From Streptomyces liliifuscus (GTDB lineage: Bacteria; Actinomycetota; Actinomycetes; Streptomycetales; Streptomycetaceae), in contig NZ_CP066831.1 of the NCBI RefSeq assembly GCF_016598615.1, positions 10,292,001 through 10,356,000 of the forward strand: DNA of 64,000 nucleotides, in the 5' to 3' direction. This document shows, one piece after another, positions 8,700 to 16,731 of the stretch. The translations under genes were made by a program, and so were the position numbers. The notes beneath the pieces are model-generated. The model saw only the letters and a list, made by a program, of their open reading frames with translations. It ran no database searches and was not told the DNA's origin. The first letter of the stretch is position 1. Each line of letters begins with the position of its first letter.

Positions 8700-9902
8700 T
8701 CACGCCTGGGGTGCGTCCCCGAAGTCCGGGATCTCCAGCCTCGCCCCACCCTGCCGCGCCGAGTCGTGCGCGACGATGCCCGGCAGGGTGTAGCGGGCGG
8801 CCACCCACGCGTTCACCGACGGCAGTGTGCGCGTGTTCACCGCGGTGACGAAGTCGTCCACCAGGAAGTGGTGGCTCCCCTCGTGCCCGTTGTGCAGGTT
8901 GTCGAACTCCCGCGGCAGCCGCGCCCGGTCGTGGACCGGCGCCGAGCCCGAGGTGAAGGCGGCCCGCAGATCCGGCGCGATGTGCTGGAGCGACGGGTCG
9001 TCCGGGGACATGGTGGGCTTGGGCTCAAGCAGTTCGCTGATGTCCTTCACTCCCTTCTTGTCCTGCCAGAAGGCCACCGTCGCCAGCTGCTCCATGCTGG
9101 CGTCCGTCCCGAAGAACCGGAAACGCGACTCCCGGATGTGCGAGGGATAGCCCACGCGCCGGAACTCGTTCGTACGGAACGAGCCGCCGCCCGCGACCTC
9201 GAACAGCGCGGTCGCGTTCGAGAAGTCGTTGCCGAACTGGCTGACGTCCTCGTCGAAGACGCCGTCCCCGCGATCGTCCTTGACCCCGATCGCGGACACG
9301 CTCACGGCGTGCGTCTGCCAGGCGCCGAGGACCCCGCCCACCGAGTGCGTGGGGTAGAGCAGCGGGGGATAGCTGGCGGTCGACTTCCAGTTCTCGCCGC
9401 CGCTGTACTGGTAGGCCTCGTAGAACCCGAGGTCCATGTCGTGCACATAGTCGCCCTCGGCGTAGAAGAGCCGCCCGAACGCCCCGTCGGCGATCTGGTT
9501 GCGGGCGTGCACGGTCGCCGGGTTGTACTGGCTGGTCTCACCCATCATGTACGTCAGTCCGGTGGCCCGTACCGCGTCGATGATCGCCGCGATCTCCTCG
9601 CGGGTGATCGCCATCGGCACCGCCGAGTAGACATGCTTGCCGGCGTTCAGGCCTTGGAGCACCAGCGGTCCGTGGGTCCAGCGCTGGGTGAAGATCGCGA
9701 CGGCGTCGATCGCGTCCGACTCCAGCATCGCCTCGTACGAGGGGAAGGTTCCCGTCAGGCCTTCGGCGGCGGCCAGTTGCTCCGCTCGCTCGGGCAGGAG
9801 ATCCGTGACGTGGACCTCGCCGACGCCCGGGTGGGCAAGAAACAGCTTCGCGAACTGGCCGGAGAACTGGCCGGCGCCGACGATGCCGAGGGAGAACGTC
9901 AT
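8700..9902 (-). CDS. Gfo/Idh/MocA-family sugar oxidoreductase
   Basis: A 400-residue NAD(P)-dependent oxidoreductase family member, last gene of the sugar operon. The N-terminal Rossmann fold begins MTFSLGIVGAGQFSGQFAKL. The C-terminal alpha/beta domain has GDYVHDMDLGFYE and HSVGGVLG. In most members the catalytic Lys sits in an EKP motif after GKHV; here the text is GKHVYSAVPMAIT, so both Glu and Lys are gone. That could mean an altered mechanism or another role, such as lyase or hydrolase chemistry. ATG 9902 follows GAAAGG 11 nt upstream. It probably acts on the sugar brought in by the neighbouring importer. 3' end faces the L,D-transpeptidase. Confidence 0.75.
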   Translation of the reverse strand: MTFSLGIVGAGQFSGQFAKLFLAHPGVGEVHVTDLLPERAEQLAAAEGLTGTFPSYEAMLESDAIDAVAIFTQRWTHGPLVLQGLNAGKHVYSAVPMAITREEIAAIIDAVRATGLTYMMGETSQYNPATVHARNQIADGAFGRLFYAEGDYVHDMDLGFYEAYQYSGGENWKSTASYPPLLYPTHSVGGVLGAWQTHAVSVSAIGVKDDRGDGVFDEDVSQFGNDFSNATALFEVAGGGSFRTNEFRRVGYPSHIRESRFRFFGTDASMEQLATVAFWQDKKGVKDISELLEPKPTMSPDDPSLQHIAPDLRAAFTSGSAPVHDRARLPREFDNLHNGHEGSHHFLVDDFVTAVNTRTLPSVNAWVAARYTLPGIVAHDSARQGGARLEIPDFGDAPQA

Positions 9903-9917
9903 GGAGTGTGTGCCTTT

Positions 9918-9962
9918 CACTGTCCGGGGATTGACTGTCAGGGGGTTCACTGTCCGAGGATG
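9918..9962. repeat. 15-bp triplication of a gene 3' end
   Basis: Three units: CACTGTCCGGGGATT (9918-9932), GACTGTCAGGGGGTT (9933-9947) and CACTGTCCGAGGATG (9948-9962). The last one contains the stop and final codons of the binding-protein gene. The extra copies fill the 44-bp space before the oxidoreductase start. Confidence 0.8.
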
Positions 9963-11296
9963 AAGTTGACCTGGTCGTTGGTCTTGGTCAGGTCGCTCAC
10001 CGGGGCGCCGTTGGCGTAGACGTCCTGCATGGCGGGGCGCACCAGGGCGTACACGTCCGCCGCGTAGTCGGTGACGGGGAACGAGAAGGTGGTGAAGTCC
10101 TTCTTGTCGGTGACCGCGTCGGTGAAGGCGGACACGTCGATGTCCTTCTTCTTGTACGCGGCCACGGCGGCCTGAGTGCCTTCCGGGGTGGCGGGGAAGA
10201 CGATGCCGTAGCCGCCGACGGTCTTCTGGCACTCGTCGGAGGCCAGGTACCGCACCCACTTCTTGGCGCCCTCCTTGTTGGGGGCGTTCTTGGTGATGGA
10301 GTCGGCCAGGCCGTTCATCATGGTGGCCCGCTTACCGGTCGGGCCGGTCGGCGTGGGCGCGGTGCCGACGTCGAGGCCCTTGGTGTTGTAGTAGGTGGAG
10401 ATCATCCAGGCTCCGTCGAAGGACGTTGCCGCCTTGCCGGCGGCGACCTGGGCGTTGGCCGGGTTGGCGCCGTCGGTGTAGTCGGTGAAGGGCGCGAGAT
10501 AGCCCTTCTTCGCCAGCCCGAAGTACCAGTCGACGACGGACTGGAAGGTCTTGCTGTCGTACTGGTACTTGGAGCCCCAGCGGGCCTTGTCGGTGTAGTT
10601 CCAGCCCGCCGAGCCGGTGAACGGGCTCCAGGTGGTCTGCCCGTCGCTGTCGCCCGCGCCGCCGGTGGCGAGCCCGTAGACCTTGACGTTGTTCTTGTCG
10701 AAGCCCGGTTCGTCGCCGCGCTTGCCCTTCGTGTCGACGGTCAGGTGCGCGATGGTCTTCTCGAAGGTGCCGCCGTCCTTCGTGTTCCAGGAGAGGCTGT
10801 TGAGCTCCGCCGCGGAGAGCCCGGCGTCCTTGACCATCTTCTTGTTGTACATGAGCGCGACGGTGTCCCAGTCCTTCGGGGCGCCGTAGCGGTGGCCGTC
10901 CTGGCCGGTCCAGTTGGCGGCGAGACCCGGCTGGTAGGCGGAGTCGTCGATGTCCAGGTCGTCCAGTGGTTCCAGCACGTTCAGGTCGGCGAACTGCCCG
11001 AACTTCTGGATGTGGTCGGTGAACACGTCGGGCTCGGTGCCCGCGATGAAGCTCGCGGTGAGCTTGGTCCAGTAGTCGGCCCAGCCCATCTGGGTGATCT
11101 TCACCTTCAGGCCCGGGTTCTGCTTCTCGAAGCCCTTGGCGCACGCCTGGTAGGCGGGCATCTGGTTGGCGTCCCACAGCCAGTACGTCACCGTGTTGGA
11201 GCCCGATCCGGCGGCCCCGCCCTGCGCGCAGCCCGTCACCAGGGACAGCGCGAGCACCCCGGTCAGTGCCACGACCGTACGTGTACGAATTCGCAT
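9947..11296 (-). CDS. Sugar ABC transporter substrate-binding lipoprotein (CUT1)
   Basis: 449 residues. Lipobox LVTGC gives Cys23, so this is a lipid-anchored extracellular binding protein. The body is a family-1 solute-binding fold: VTYWLWDAN near residue 34, KFGQFADLNVLEPLDD and NKKMVKDAGL (a conserved hinge strand). It would capture a mono- or oligosaccharide and pass it to the two permeases encoded just upstream (11307-13216). No ATPase is encoded nearby, which fits use of a shared MsiK-type ATPase. The 3' end is part of a 15-bp triplication. The sugar is unknown; the ROK repressor suggests induction by the transported sugar. Confidence 0.85.
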   Translation of the reverse strand: MRIRTRTVVALTGVLALSLVTGCAQGGAAGSGSNTVTYWLWDANQMPAYQACAKGFEKQNPGLKVKITQMGWADYWTKLTASFIAGTEPDVFTDHIQKFGQFADLNVLEPLDDLDIDDSAYQPGLAANWTGQDGHRYGAPKDWDTVALMYNKKMVKDAGLSAAELNSLSWNTKDGGTFEKTIAHLTVDTKGKRGDEPGFDKNNVKVYGLATGGAGDSDGQTTWSPFTGSAGWNYTDKARWGSKYQYDSKTFQSVVDWYFGLAKKGYLAPFTDYTDGANPANAQVAAGKAATSFDGAWMISTYYNTKGLDVGTAPTPTGPTGKRATMMNGLADSITKNAPNKEGAKKWVRYLASDECQKTVGGYGIVFPATPEGTQAAVAAYKKKDIDVSAFTDAVTDKKDFTTFSFPVTDYAADVYALVRPAMQDVYANGAPVSDLTKTNDQVNFILGQ

Positions 11297-11306
11297 GTCC
11301 GTCCCC

Positions 11307-12230
11307 TTACTTGATGCCGGTGAAGCTGATGGTGCTGACGATGCGGCGTGCGAAGAAGCCGAAGAGCACGAGCATCGGCAGCGCGGCGATGAGCGTGGCC
11401 GCCATCAGGCCGGACCAGTCGTAACCGCTCTGCGGGGTCTGTGCCCGGAAGATGGCCAGTGCCACGGTGAGCACGCGCGAACTGTCGCTGTAGGAGACCA
11501 TCAGCGGCCAGAAGTAGTCGTTCCAGGAGGTGATGTACGTCAGCACGCCCAGCGTGAGGATGGGGGCGGACGCCATCGGCAGCATGACGCGGAAGAAGAT
11601 CCGGATCTTCCCGGCCCCGTCGAGCAGGGCCGCCTCCTCGACCTCCCGGGGCACGTTCATGAAGAACTGCCGCATGAAGAACACCGCGAACGGGGTCATG
11701 AACATCGTCGGCAGGGAGATGCCCAAGAGGGAGTCGACCAGGCCGAGTTGCTTGATGAGCACGAAGTTCGGCAGCAGTGTGAAGATCGTCGGCACCATCA
11801 GCCCGGCCAGGAACAGCCCGAACACCGTGTCCCGGCCGCGCCACCGCAGTCGTGCGAAGGCGTAGGCGGCCATGGCGGAGAAGAGGATCTGGAACACGGT
11901 GATCAGGGTGGACACGACCGTCGAATTGATCAGATAGCGCCAGAACTTGAGCCCGCCGCCCGAGCCGCCCTGAGCGATCGCCTCCTCGGTGGACTGCAGG
12001 CCAAGGGCCCGTTCGAAGCCACCGGTCGTCAGGTCCACGGGCAGGGGATCGCCGGGGTGGGCCGCGAGCGCCGTGTTCGTGGAGAGCGCGGTGCGCAGGA
12101 TCCAGTAGAAGGGCAGCAGGGTGATGAGGACCATCGCGGCCATCACCGTCCAGGCCACGACCTTCCCGGGGGTGATCCTCGGGCGCTGTGTGCGCCGTAC
12201 CTTCGTCGTCGTTGCCGTCACGGCAGTCAT
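11307..12230 (-). CDS. Sugar ABC transporter permease (MalG-like)
   Basis: 307 residues, inner-membrane half of a CUT1 importer. ITPGKVVAWTVMAAMV is the first helix; about six helices are visible. The cytoplasmic EAA loop reads EAALLDGAGKIRIFFR. A long periplasmic segment between helices 1 and 2 (residues ~50-95) is typical of MalG. ATG 12230 gives a short basic N-tail. It follows the other permease by 17 bp and precedes the binding protein by 10 bp, so the genes form one transcript. Confidence 0.85.
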   Translation of the reverse strand: MTAVTATTTKVRRTQRPRITPGKVVAWTVMAAMVLITLLPFYWILRTALSTNTALAAHPGDPLPVDLTTGGFERALGLQSTEEAIAQGGSGGGLKFWRYLINSTVVSTLITVFQILFSAMAAYAFARLRWRGRDTVFGLFLAGLMVPTIFTLLPNFVLIKQLGLVDSLLGISLPTMFMTPFAVFFMRQFFMNVPREVEEAALLDGAGKIRIFFRVMLPMASAPILTLGVLTYITSWNDYFWPLMVSYSDSSRVLTVALAIFRAQTPQSGYDWSGLMAATLIAALPMLVLFGFFARRIVSTISFTGIK

Positions 12231-12247
12231 GTCGGTCGCTCCCTTCT

Positions 12248-13216
12248 TCAGCCGAGGTCGGTCTGGCCGGCCCGGGTGAGCCGGTACTGGACAAAGGTGA
12301 TCGCGCTCAGCACCACGAGCAGGGCCACGGACATCGCCGACGCGTAGCCGAACTGGAAGCGGCCGAAGGCGGCGCCGTAGATGTAGTACTGCAGGACGTT
12401 GGTCGCGTTGGCCGGACCGCCCGCGGTGGTCACCGCGACCGTGTCGAACACCTGGAACGAACCGATCACCGTCATGATCAGGACGACCGCGAGGACCGGC
12501 CGCAACAGCGGCATGGTGATCCGCCAGAACATCCGCCACTCGCTGGCGCCGTCCACCTTGGCCGCCTCGTACATGTCGTTCGGGATGGCCTGCAGCCCGG
12601 CGAAGAGCAGCAGGGCGGTGTAGCCGACATGCCGCCAGACGTTGATCACGGCGATCGTGGGAATCGCCCAGGTCTCGTCCGCGAGGAAGGGGATCCGGTC
12701 GAAGCCGAGCCCGGCGATGATCTCGTTGCCGATGCCGAGCTGCGTGTCGAGCATCCAGAGCCAGACGATGCCGGCGACGACGTTCGACATCAGATACGGC
12801 GTGAGGACGATCCCGCGGAGTATCGCCGACTGGGTCAGCCGCTGGAGCAGCACGGCGATGGCGAGCGCCGAGACCGTCTGGATGCCGATGTTGATGAAGA
12901 CGTACTCGACGGTGACCGTCAACGAGTCCCAGAAGATGGGGTCCTTGACCATGCGGACGTAGTTGTCGAGGCCCACCCACTCCGCCGGAGTCAGCAGATT
13001 GAAGCGGGTGAAGCTGAGATAGATGCCCCGCAGCGTCGGCCACAGCAGGAAGACCAGGAAGCCCAGCATGGCCGGAGCGATGAACAGGGCCGCGAGGGCG
13101 CCGTCACCACGTCCGCCACCGTCACGTTCTCGTTTCTCGCGGGTTCTCGGCTTCGGCTGTGTCCCCTCGATGTCGCGCACTGGCAGACGCGACGGAGGGC
13201 TGGAGGCGACGGTCAT
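12248..13216 (-). CDS. Sugar ABC transporter permease (MalF-like)
   Basis: 322 residues, partner of the MalG-like permease. A charged N-tail of about 40 residues (RTREKRERDGG) precedes ALAALFIAPAMLGFLVFLLW. The EAA loop is YEAAKVDGASEWRMFW. This is the first gene of the minus-strand operon. Its promoter region holds a palindromic operator at 13258-13272, 42 bp upstream of the ATG, so it is probably repressed by the divergent ROK protein. Confidence 0.85.
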   Translation of the reverse strand: MTVASSPPSRLPVRDIEGTQPKPRTREKRERDGGGRGDGALAALFIAPAMLGFLVFLLWPTLRGIYLSFTRFNLLTPAEWVGLDNYVRMVKDPIFWDSLTVTVEYVFINIGIQTVSALAIAVLLQRLTQSAILRGIVLTPYLMSNVVAGIVWLWMLDTQLGIGNEIIAGLGFDRIPFLADETWAIPTIAVINVWRHVGYTALLLFAGLQAIPNDMYEAAKVDGASEWRMFWRITMPLLRPVLAVVLIMTVIGSFQVFDTVAVTTAGGPANATNVLQYYIYGAAFGRFQFGYASAMSVALLVVLSAITFVQYRLTRAGQTDLG

Positions 13217-13257
13217 CGGGAGACTCCCTCGTCTGCGGCTCGTCCTCGGGTCACTTA

Positions 13258-13272
13258 CTTTTGGTCCGAAAG
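13258..13272. promoter_or_regulatory. ROK operator, site 1
   Basis: CTTTTGGTCCGAAAG pairs at 6 of 7 positions around its centre (CTTTnGGnCCnAAAG). It lies just upstream of the permease operon. A related copy sits on the other side of the divergent region. Confidence 0.6.
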
Positions 13273-13341
13273 AATCCAGCCGTCAAGGGGTGTGCACACA
13301 TCTTTCCTGAGGAGCTTCAACGACATAGGGTGGTGTCATTA

Positions 13342-13356
13342 CTTCTGCGCCGAAAG
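13342..13356. promoter_or_regulatory. ROK operator, site 2
   Basis: CTTCTGCGCCGAAAG shares CTT, TG, CCGAAAG and the following GAAA-type flank with site 1. It ends 21 bp before the ROK gene start, which fits autoregulation. Confidence 0.55.
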
Positions 13357-13377
13357 AAATGTTGTGGGGGTTCGGTC

Positions 13378-14538
13378 GTGACCACACGTGCTGCCAGCTG
13401 GCTGCCGCTCAGTCCCGGTGAGCGTGCCGTCGCCATCGAGGTGCTGACGCACGGCCCCCTGTCGCGCAGCGACATCGCCCGCCGGCTCGACCTCTCCGCG
13501 GGCAGCCTCACCCGCCTGACGAAGCCGCTCATAGAGTCGGGTCTGCTGATCGAGGTCCCCGAGGGCTCCTCGCTTCCCGAGGTGCGCCAGGGCCGCCCGT
13601 CCCAGCCCCTCGACATCGTCGCCGAGTCCCGCACCTTCGCCGGGTTCAAGATCACCCAGGACATGGTCTACGGCGTCGTCACCACCCTCAAGAGCGATAT
13701 CGTCGCCCGCCTCGACCTGCCCCTCACCAGCAACGACCCGGCCCATGTCGTGGACGTGCTGGGGGAGCTGACCGGCGCGTTCGCACATGACTTCCCCGGC
13801 CTCGCCGGGATCGGGATCGGCCTGGGCGGCCGTGCCTCGGACCGGTCCGTCGTCGACGAGTCGGCCTTCCTCGGCTGGCGCGACGTCCCGCTGGCTCGGC
13901 TCGTCGAGGAGCGCACCGGGCTGCCAGTCGTCGTCGACAACGACGTGGCCGCGCTCGTCGAGGCCGAGCGGTGGTTCGGCGCGGGCCGGGGCCTGGAGCG
14001 GTTCGCGGTGCTCACCATCGGCGCGGGAATCGGCTACGGACTGGTGAGCGGCGGCAGGCGGGTCGCCACCGCCGAGGACGGCCTGGGCGTCGGCCGCTTC
14101 TGGATCGTGAACTCCAACGGCCCGCTCACCCCCGACGGCGAGCGCGGCAGCGCCATCTCCCTGCTGACCATCCCCAGCATCCGCTACCAGATCCGCGCCG
14201 CCACCGGCCGCGACATCACGTACGACGAGATCCTCGCCCTGGCCGCCGAGGGTGAGCCCATGGCGGCCCGCGTCGTCGGCGAGGCGGCCCGCGCCCTGGG
14301 CACCCTCGTCGCGCAGATCGCCAACTTCGCCATCCCCCAGAAGATCGTCCTGGCCGGCGAGGGCGTGGGACTGGTCGACGTGGCGGGACCGGCCGTCGAG
14401 GAGGCCATCCTCGCCAACCGCCATCCGCACGCGGAGCCGGTCAACCTGGAGACCAAGGTGTCCGACTTCCACGACTGGGCGCGGGGCGGCGCCGTACTGG
14501 CGATCCAGGTGCTCGTCCTCGGCGCGGGAGCGGCCTGA
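13378..14538 (+). CDS. ROK-family transcriptional regulator
   Basis: 386 residues. The N-terminal winged helix (LSRSDIARRLDLSAGSLTRL, about residues 28-47) is followed by a ROK sugar-binding fold: GIGIGLGGR, VVDNDVAALVEAERWFGAG and LTIGAGIGYGLVSGG. The usual zinc motif CxCGxxGCxE is absent; the equivalent stretch reads SNGPLTPDGERGS, so it is a sensor and not a sugar kinase. GTG 13378 is chosen: GGGGG lies ~9 nt upstream and the helix-turn-helix then begins near the N-terminus. Two operator copies flank the divergent promoter, so it probably represses both itself and the sugar operon until sugar binds. Confidence 0.85.
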   Translation: MTTRAASWLPLSPGERAVAIEVLTHGPLSRSDIARRLDLSAGSLTRLTKPLIESGLLIEVPEGSSLPEVRQGRPSQPLDIVAESRTFAGFKITQDMVYGVVTTLKSDIVARLDLPLTSNDPAHVVDVLGELTGAFAHDFPGLAGIGIGLGGRASDRSVVDESAFLGWRDVPLARLVEERTGLPVVVDNDVAALVEAERWFGAGRGLERFAVLTIGAGIGYGLVSGGRRVATAEDGLGVGRFWIVNSNGPLTPDGERGSAISLLTIPSIRYQIRAATGRDITYDEILALAAEGEPMAARVVGEAARALGTLVAQIANFAIPQKIVLAGEGVGLVDVAGPAVEEAILANRHPHAEPVNLETKVSDFHDWARGGAVLAIQVLVLGAGAA

Positions 14539-14547
14539 ACGGCTGAG

Positions 14548-14632
14548 GAATGGCCGCCTGACATGACTGTGGAATGGCCGCCGGGCATGGCTGCTGGACG
14601 GCCACCTCGCAGGGTCATGGAGTGGCTACCGG
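14548..14632 (+). repeat. Decaying 24-bp tandem repeat after the ROK gene
   Basis: Units start at 14548, 14572, 14596 and 14620, each with a G(G/A)ANGGCC(G/A)CC-like head. The first two share GAATGGCCGCC and the later ones have drifted. The array begins 9 bp after the ROK stop codon. Confidence 0.6.
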
Positions 14633-14684
14633 TAAGTAGTCCTTCTGACAGTGACTCCTCACATGGTCTTCACGCCGGGCCCCG

Positions 14685-14690
14685 TATGAT
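14685..14690 (+). promoter_or_regulatory. -10 box of a leaderless transcript
   Basis: TATGAT ends 7 nt before the ATG at 14698. This places the predicted transcription start on the A of the start codon. I see no clear -35 box. Confidence 0.5.
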
Positions 14691-14697
14691 TCACGGC

Positions 14698-14919
14698 ATG
14701 TCCACCACTCACCGACGTGTACCCGGTGCGCCGAAGCGATCGGCCGCCGAGGTCAACGAGGAGATCCGAGCCCTGTGGCTGCGGAGCGGTGGGACGCTGA
14801 GCGGCGAGCAGCGGCGGGAGTACCAGCGGCTCGTCCTGGAGTGGGCGGCGGCCTCTCCGCGCGCCCACTCGCACACGGACTCCGCCCACTCGCACACCGA
14901 TTCGTCGAAGGCCGCCTGA
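14698..14919 (+). CDS. Small hypothetical protein
   Basis: 73 residues, cytoplasmic, mostly helical and charged: KRSAAEVNEEIRALWLRSGG then LSGEQRREYQRLVLEW. The C-terminus carries AHSHTDS twice, encoded by a perfect-phase 21-bp duplication (14863-14904). I do not recognise a named family. The start is supported by a -10 box exactly 7 nt upstream. It ends in front of a hairpin terminator. Confidence 0.55.
   Translation: MSTTHRRVPGAPKRSAAEVNEEIRALWLRSGGTLSGEQRREYQRLVLEWAAASPRAHSHTDSAHSHTDSSKAA
14863..14904 (+). repeat. 21-bp in-frame duplication at a gene 3' end
   Basis: 14863-14883 and 14884-14904 differ at only 3 of 21 positions. They encode AHSHTDS twice, at the C-terminus of the 73-residue protein. 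Confidence 0.8.
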
Positions 14920-14936
14920 CCTATCTGACCTGACCG

Positions 14937-14957
14937 GGCGCGCCCCTCCCGCGCGCC
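14937..14957. terminator. Candidate bidirectional terminator
   Basis: GGCGCGC (14937-14943) and GCGCGCC (14951-14957) flank a 7-nt loop. They lie between the convergent small gene and permease gene. Confidence 0.5.
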
Positions 14958-14962
14958 TGGCG

Positions 14963-15790
14963 TCAGCCCTTCATCGCCCCCTGGAGCAGGCCCGCGATGA
15001 AGCTGCGCTGGAAGATCACGAAGAGGATCAGGATCGGCAGCATCACGATGATCGTCCCCGCCGCCAGCGTGGGGATGTCCGTGCTGTTCTGACCGACGAA
15101 GAAGCCGAGACCCGCGGGCGCGGTGTGCTTGGTCGTGTCCTGGATGAGCACCAGCACCAGCAGGAACTGGTTCCACGACCACATGAAGACCAGCAGACCG
15201 AGCGTCATCAGGGACGGCCGGGCCAGCGGAAGCAGAATCCTCACCAGGATCGTGCCCGACGAGGCTCCGTCGATCCGGGCCGCCTCCACCAGCGACGGCG
15301 GGGTCGACTGGAAATGCGTGCGCATCCAGAACACGCTGAACGGCATGAACAGCGCGATCTCCACCAGGATCACACCCAGATACGAGTTGGTCAGACCGAG
15401 ACCCCGCAGGTCGAAGTAGAGCGGAACCACGATCAGTTCGACCGGGATGGTGAGCCCGGCGATGAAGAAGGCCGCGACCGCGTTGCCGCCGGGGAGCTTC
15501 ATCGTGCCGAGCGCGTAGCCCGCCAGTGCCGCCAGGACCAGGGAGGCGGGGACCACACCGACCGCGATGGTGAGGCTGTGCCGGATCAGGTCGGAGAACC
15601 CGGCCACCGACCACGCCTGCTCGTAGTTGTCCCAGCTCCACCGCTCCGGCCAGGTCAGTCCCACCACCGGCGTGCCCGCGGGCTGCAGTGAGGCGAGGAA
15701 GACACTGAGGAACGGGATCACGACGGCGATCGCCATGACCGTCAGCAGCGCGTAACCCGACCAGCGTTCCGAGCGGGTGGCGGTGTTCAT
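14963..15790 (-). CDS. Sugar ABC transporter permease (MalG-like)
   Basis: 275 residues, last gene of the second CUT1 operon. It begins MNTATRSERWSGYALLTVMA and has six predicted helices. The EAA loop reads VEAARIDGASSGTILVRIL. The start overlaps the stop of the upstream permease as ATGA (15787-15790), which indicates translational coupling. The imported sugar is likely an N-acetylglucosamine-containing oligosaccharide, judged from the neighbouring glycosidase. Confidence 0.85.
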   Translation of the reverse strand: MNTATRSERWSGYALLTVMAIAVVIPFLSVFLASLQPAGTPVVGLTWPERWSWDNYEQAWSVAGFSDLIRHSLTIAVGVVPASLVLAALAGYALGTMKLPGGNAVAAFFIAGLTIPVELIVVPLYFDLRGLGLTNSYLGVILVEIALFMPFSVFWMRTHFQSTPPSLVEAARIDGASSGTILVRILLPLARPSLMTLGLLVFMWSWNQFLLVLVLIQDTTKHTAPAGLGFFVGQNSTDIPTLAAGTIIVMLPILILFVIFQRSFIAGLLQGAMKG

Positions 15791-16731
15791 GACTCCGACC
15801 TCGACAGACGGTTGATGAGGTAGACGATCCCGAGTATCAGACAGCCGAGGACGACGGCCAGGGCCGCGGCGAGCCCCACCTTGCCCTCGGAGAACGCCAG
15901 CCGGTACACGAGCAGGCCCGGGACGGTCGTCTGCTCACCGGGCCCGCCGTTCGTCGTCACGTACACGATGTCGAAGCTGGCGAGCGCGGCCACCGTCGTC
16001 ACGGTCATCGCGACGGCGATTTCACCGCGCAGGTGCGGCAGGGTGACGGAGACGAACTCCCGGACGGGACCCGCCCCGTCGAGCCGGGCCGCCTCGTACA
16101 GGCTGGGATCCACCTTCTGCACGCCACTGAGGAAGAGCATCATGCACAGGCCGCTCAGCACCCAGGTGCCGACCAGGCCCACGGCGATCAGCGCGGCGCC
16201 GAAGTCGCCGAGCCACGCCCGTGTCACCCCGTCCAGACCGACGGCGCGGAACGTCTGGTTCACCAGCCCGTCGTCCCCGTACAGCCAGCGCCAGGTCACG
16301 CCGACGGCGACGAGCGGGACGACCTGCGGCAGCATGAACAGGAAGCGGTACGCCCCCATGCCGGGCCGTCGGAACCGGGCCAGCAGGCCGGTCATCGCAA
16401 GGCCGACCACGATGGGGATGAAGGAGAAGAACACCACCAGCACCAGGGCGTTGAGCACGGACCGGCGCAGGATGGAGTCCTGGAAGATCTCCTGGTAGTT
16501 GCCGAGACCGACCCAGTCGCCCAGTGTCACGCCGTCCCACTCGAACAGCGAGAGATACGCCGTGTGCAGGGCGGGCAGCACCGCGAAGCAGAAGTAGACG
16601 GCGAACGCGGGCAGCACGTACACATAGCCGCGATACGGGCTGCGCCTGCGGGGGCCCCGGGATCGGACCTGGACGTCCGGCGACTCGACCCGGACGTCCG
16701 GGGGCTGTTGGACCGGCGGCCTACTCGGCAT
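15787..16731 (-). CDS. Sugar ABC transporter permease (MalF-like)
   Basis: 314 residues. An N-tail containing VQVRSRGPRRRSPYRG precedes the first helix (YVYVLPAFAVYFCF). The EAA loop is YEAARLDGAGPVREF. Overlaps its neighbours at both ends: 11 bp with the binding-protein gene and 4 bp with the next permease. Forms the transmembrane channel with the 14963-15790 product; the ATPase must come from elsewhere in the genome. Confidence 0.85.
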   Translation of the reverse strand: MPSRPPVQQPPDVRVESPDVQVRSRGPRRRSPYRGYVYVLPAFAVYFCFAVLPALHTAYLSLFEWDGVTLGDWVGLGNYQEIFQDSILRRSVLNALVLVVFFSFIPIVVGLAMTGLLARFRRPGMGAYRFLFMLPQVVPLVAVGVTWRWLYGDDGLVNQTFRAVGLDGVTRAWLGDFGAALIAVGLVGTWVLSGLCMMLFLSGVQKVDPSLYEAARLDGAGPVREFVSVTLPHLRGEIAVAMTVTTVAALASFDIVYVTTNGGPGEQTTVPGLLVYRLAFSEGKVGLAAALAVVLGCLILGIVYLINRLSRSES

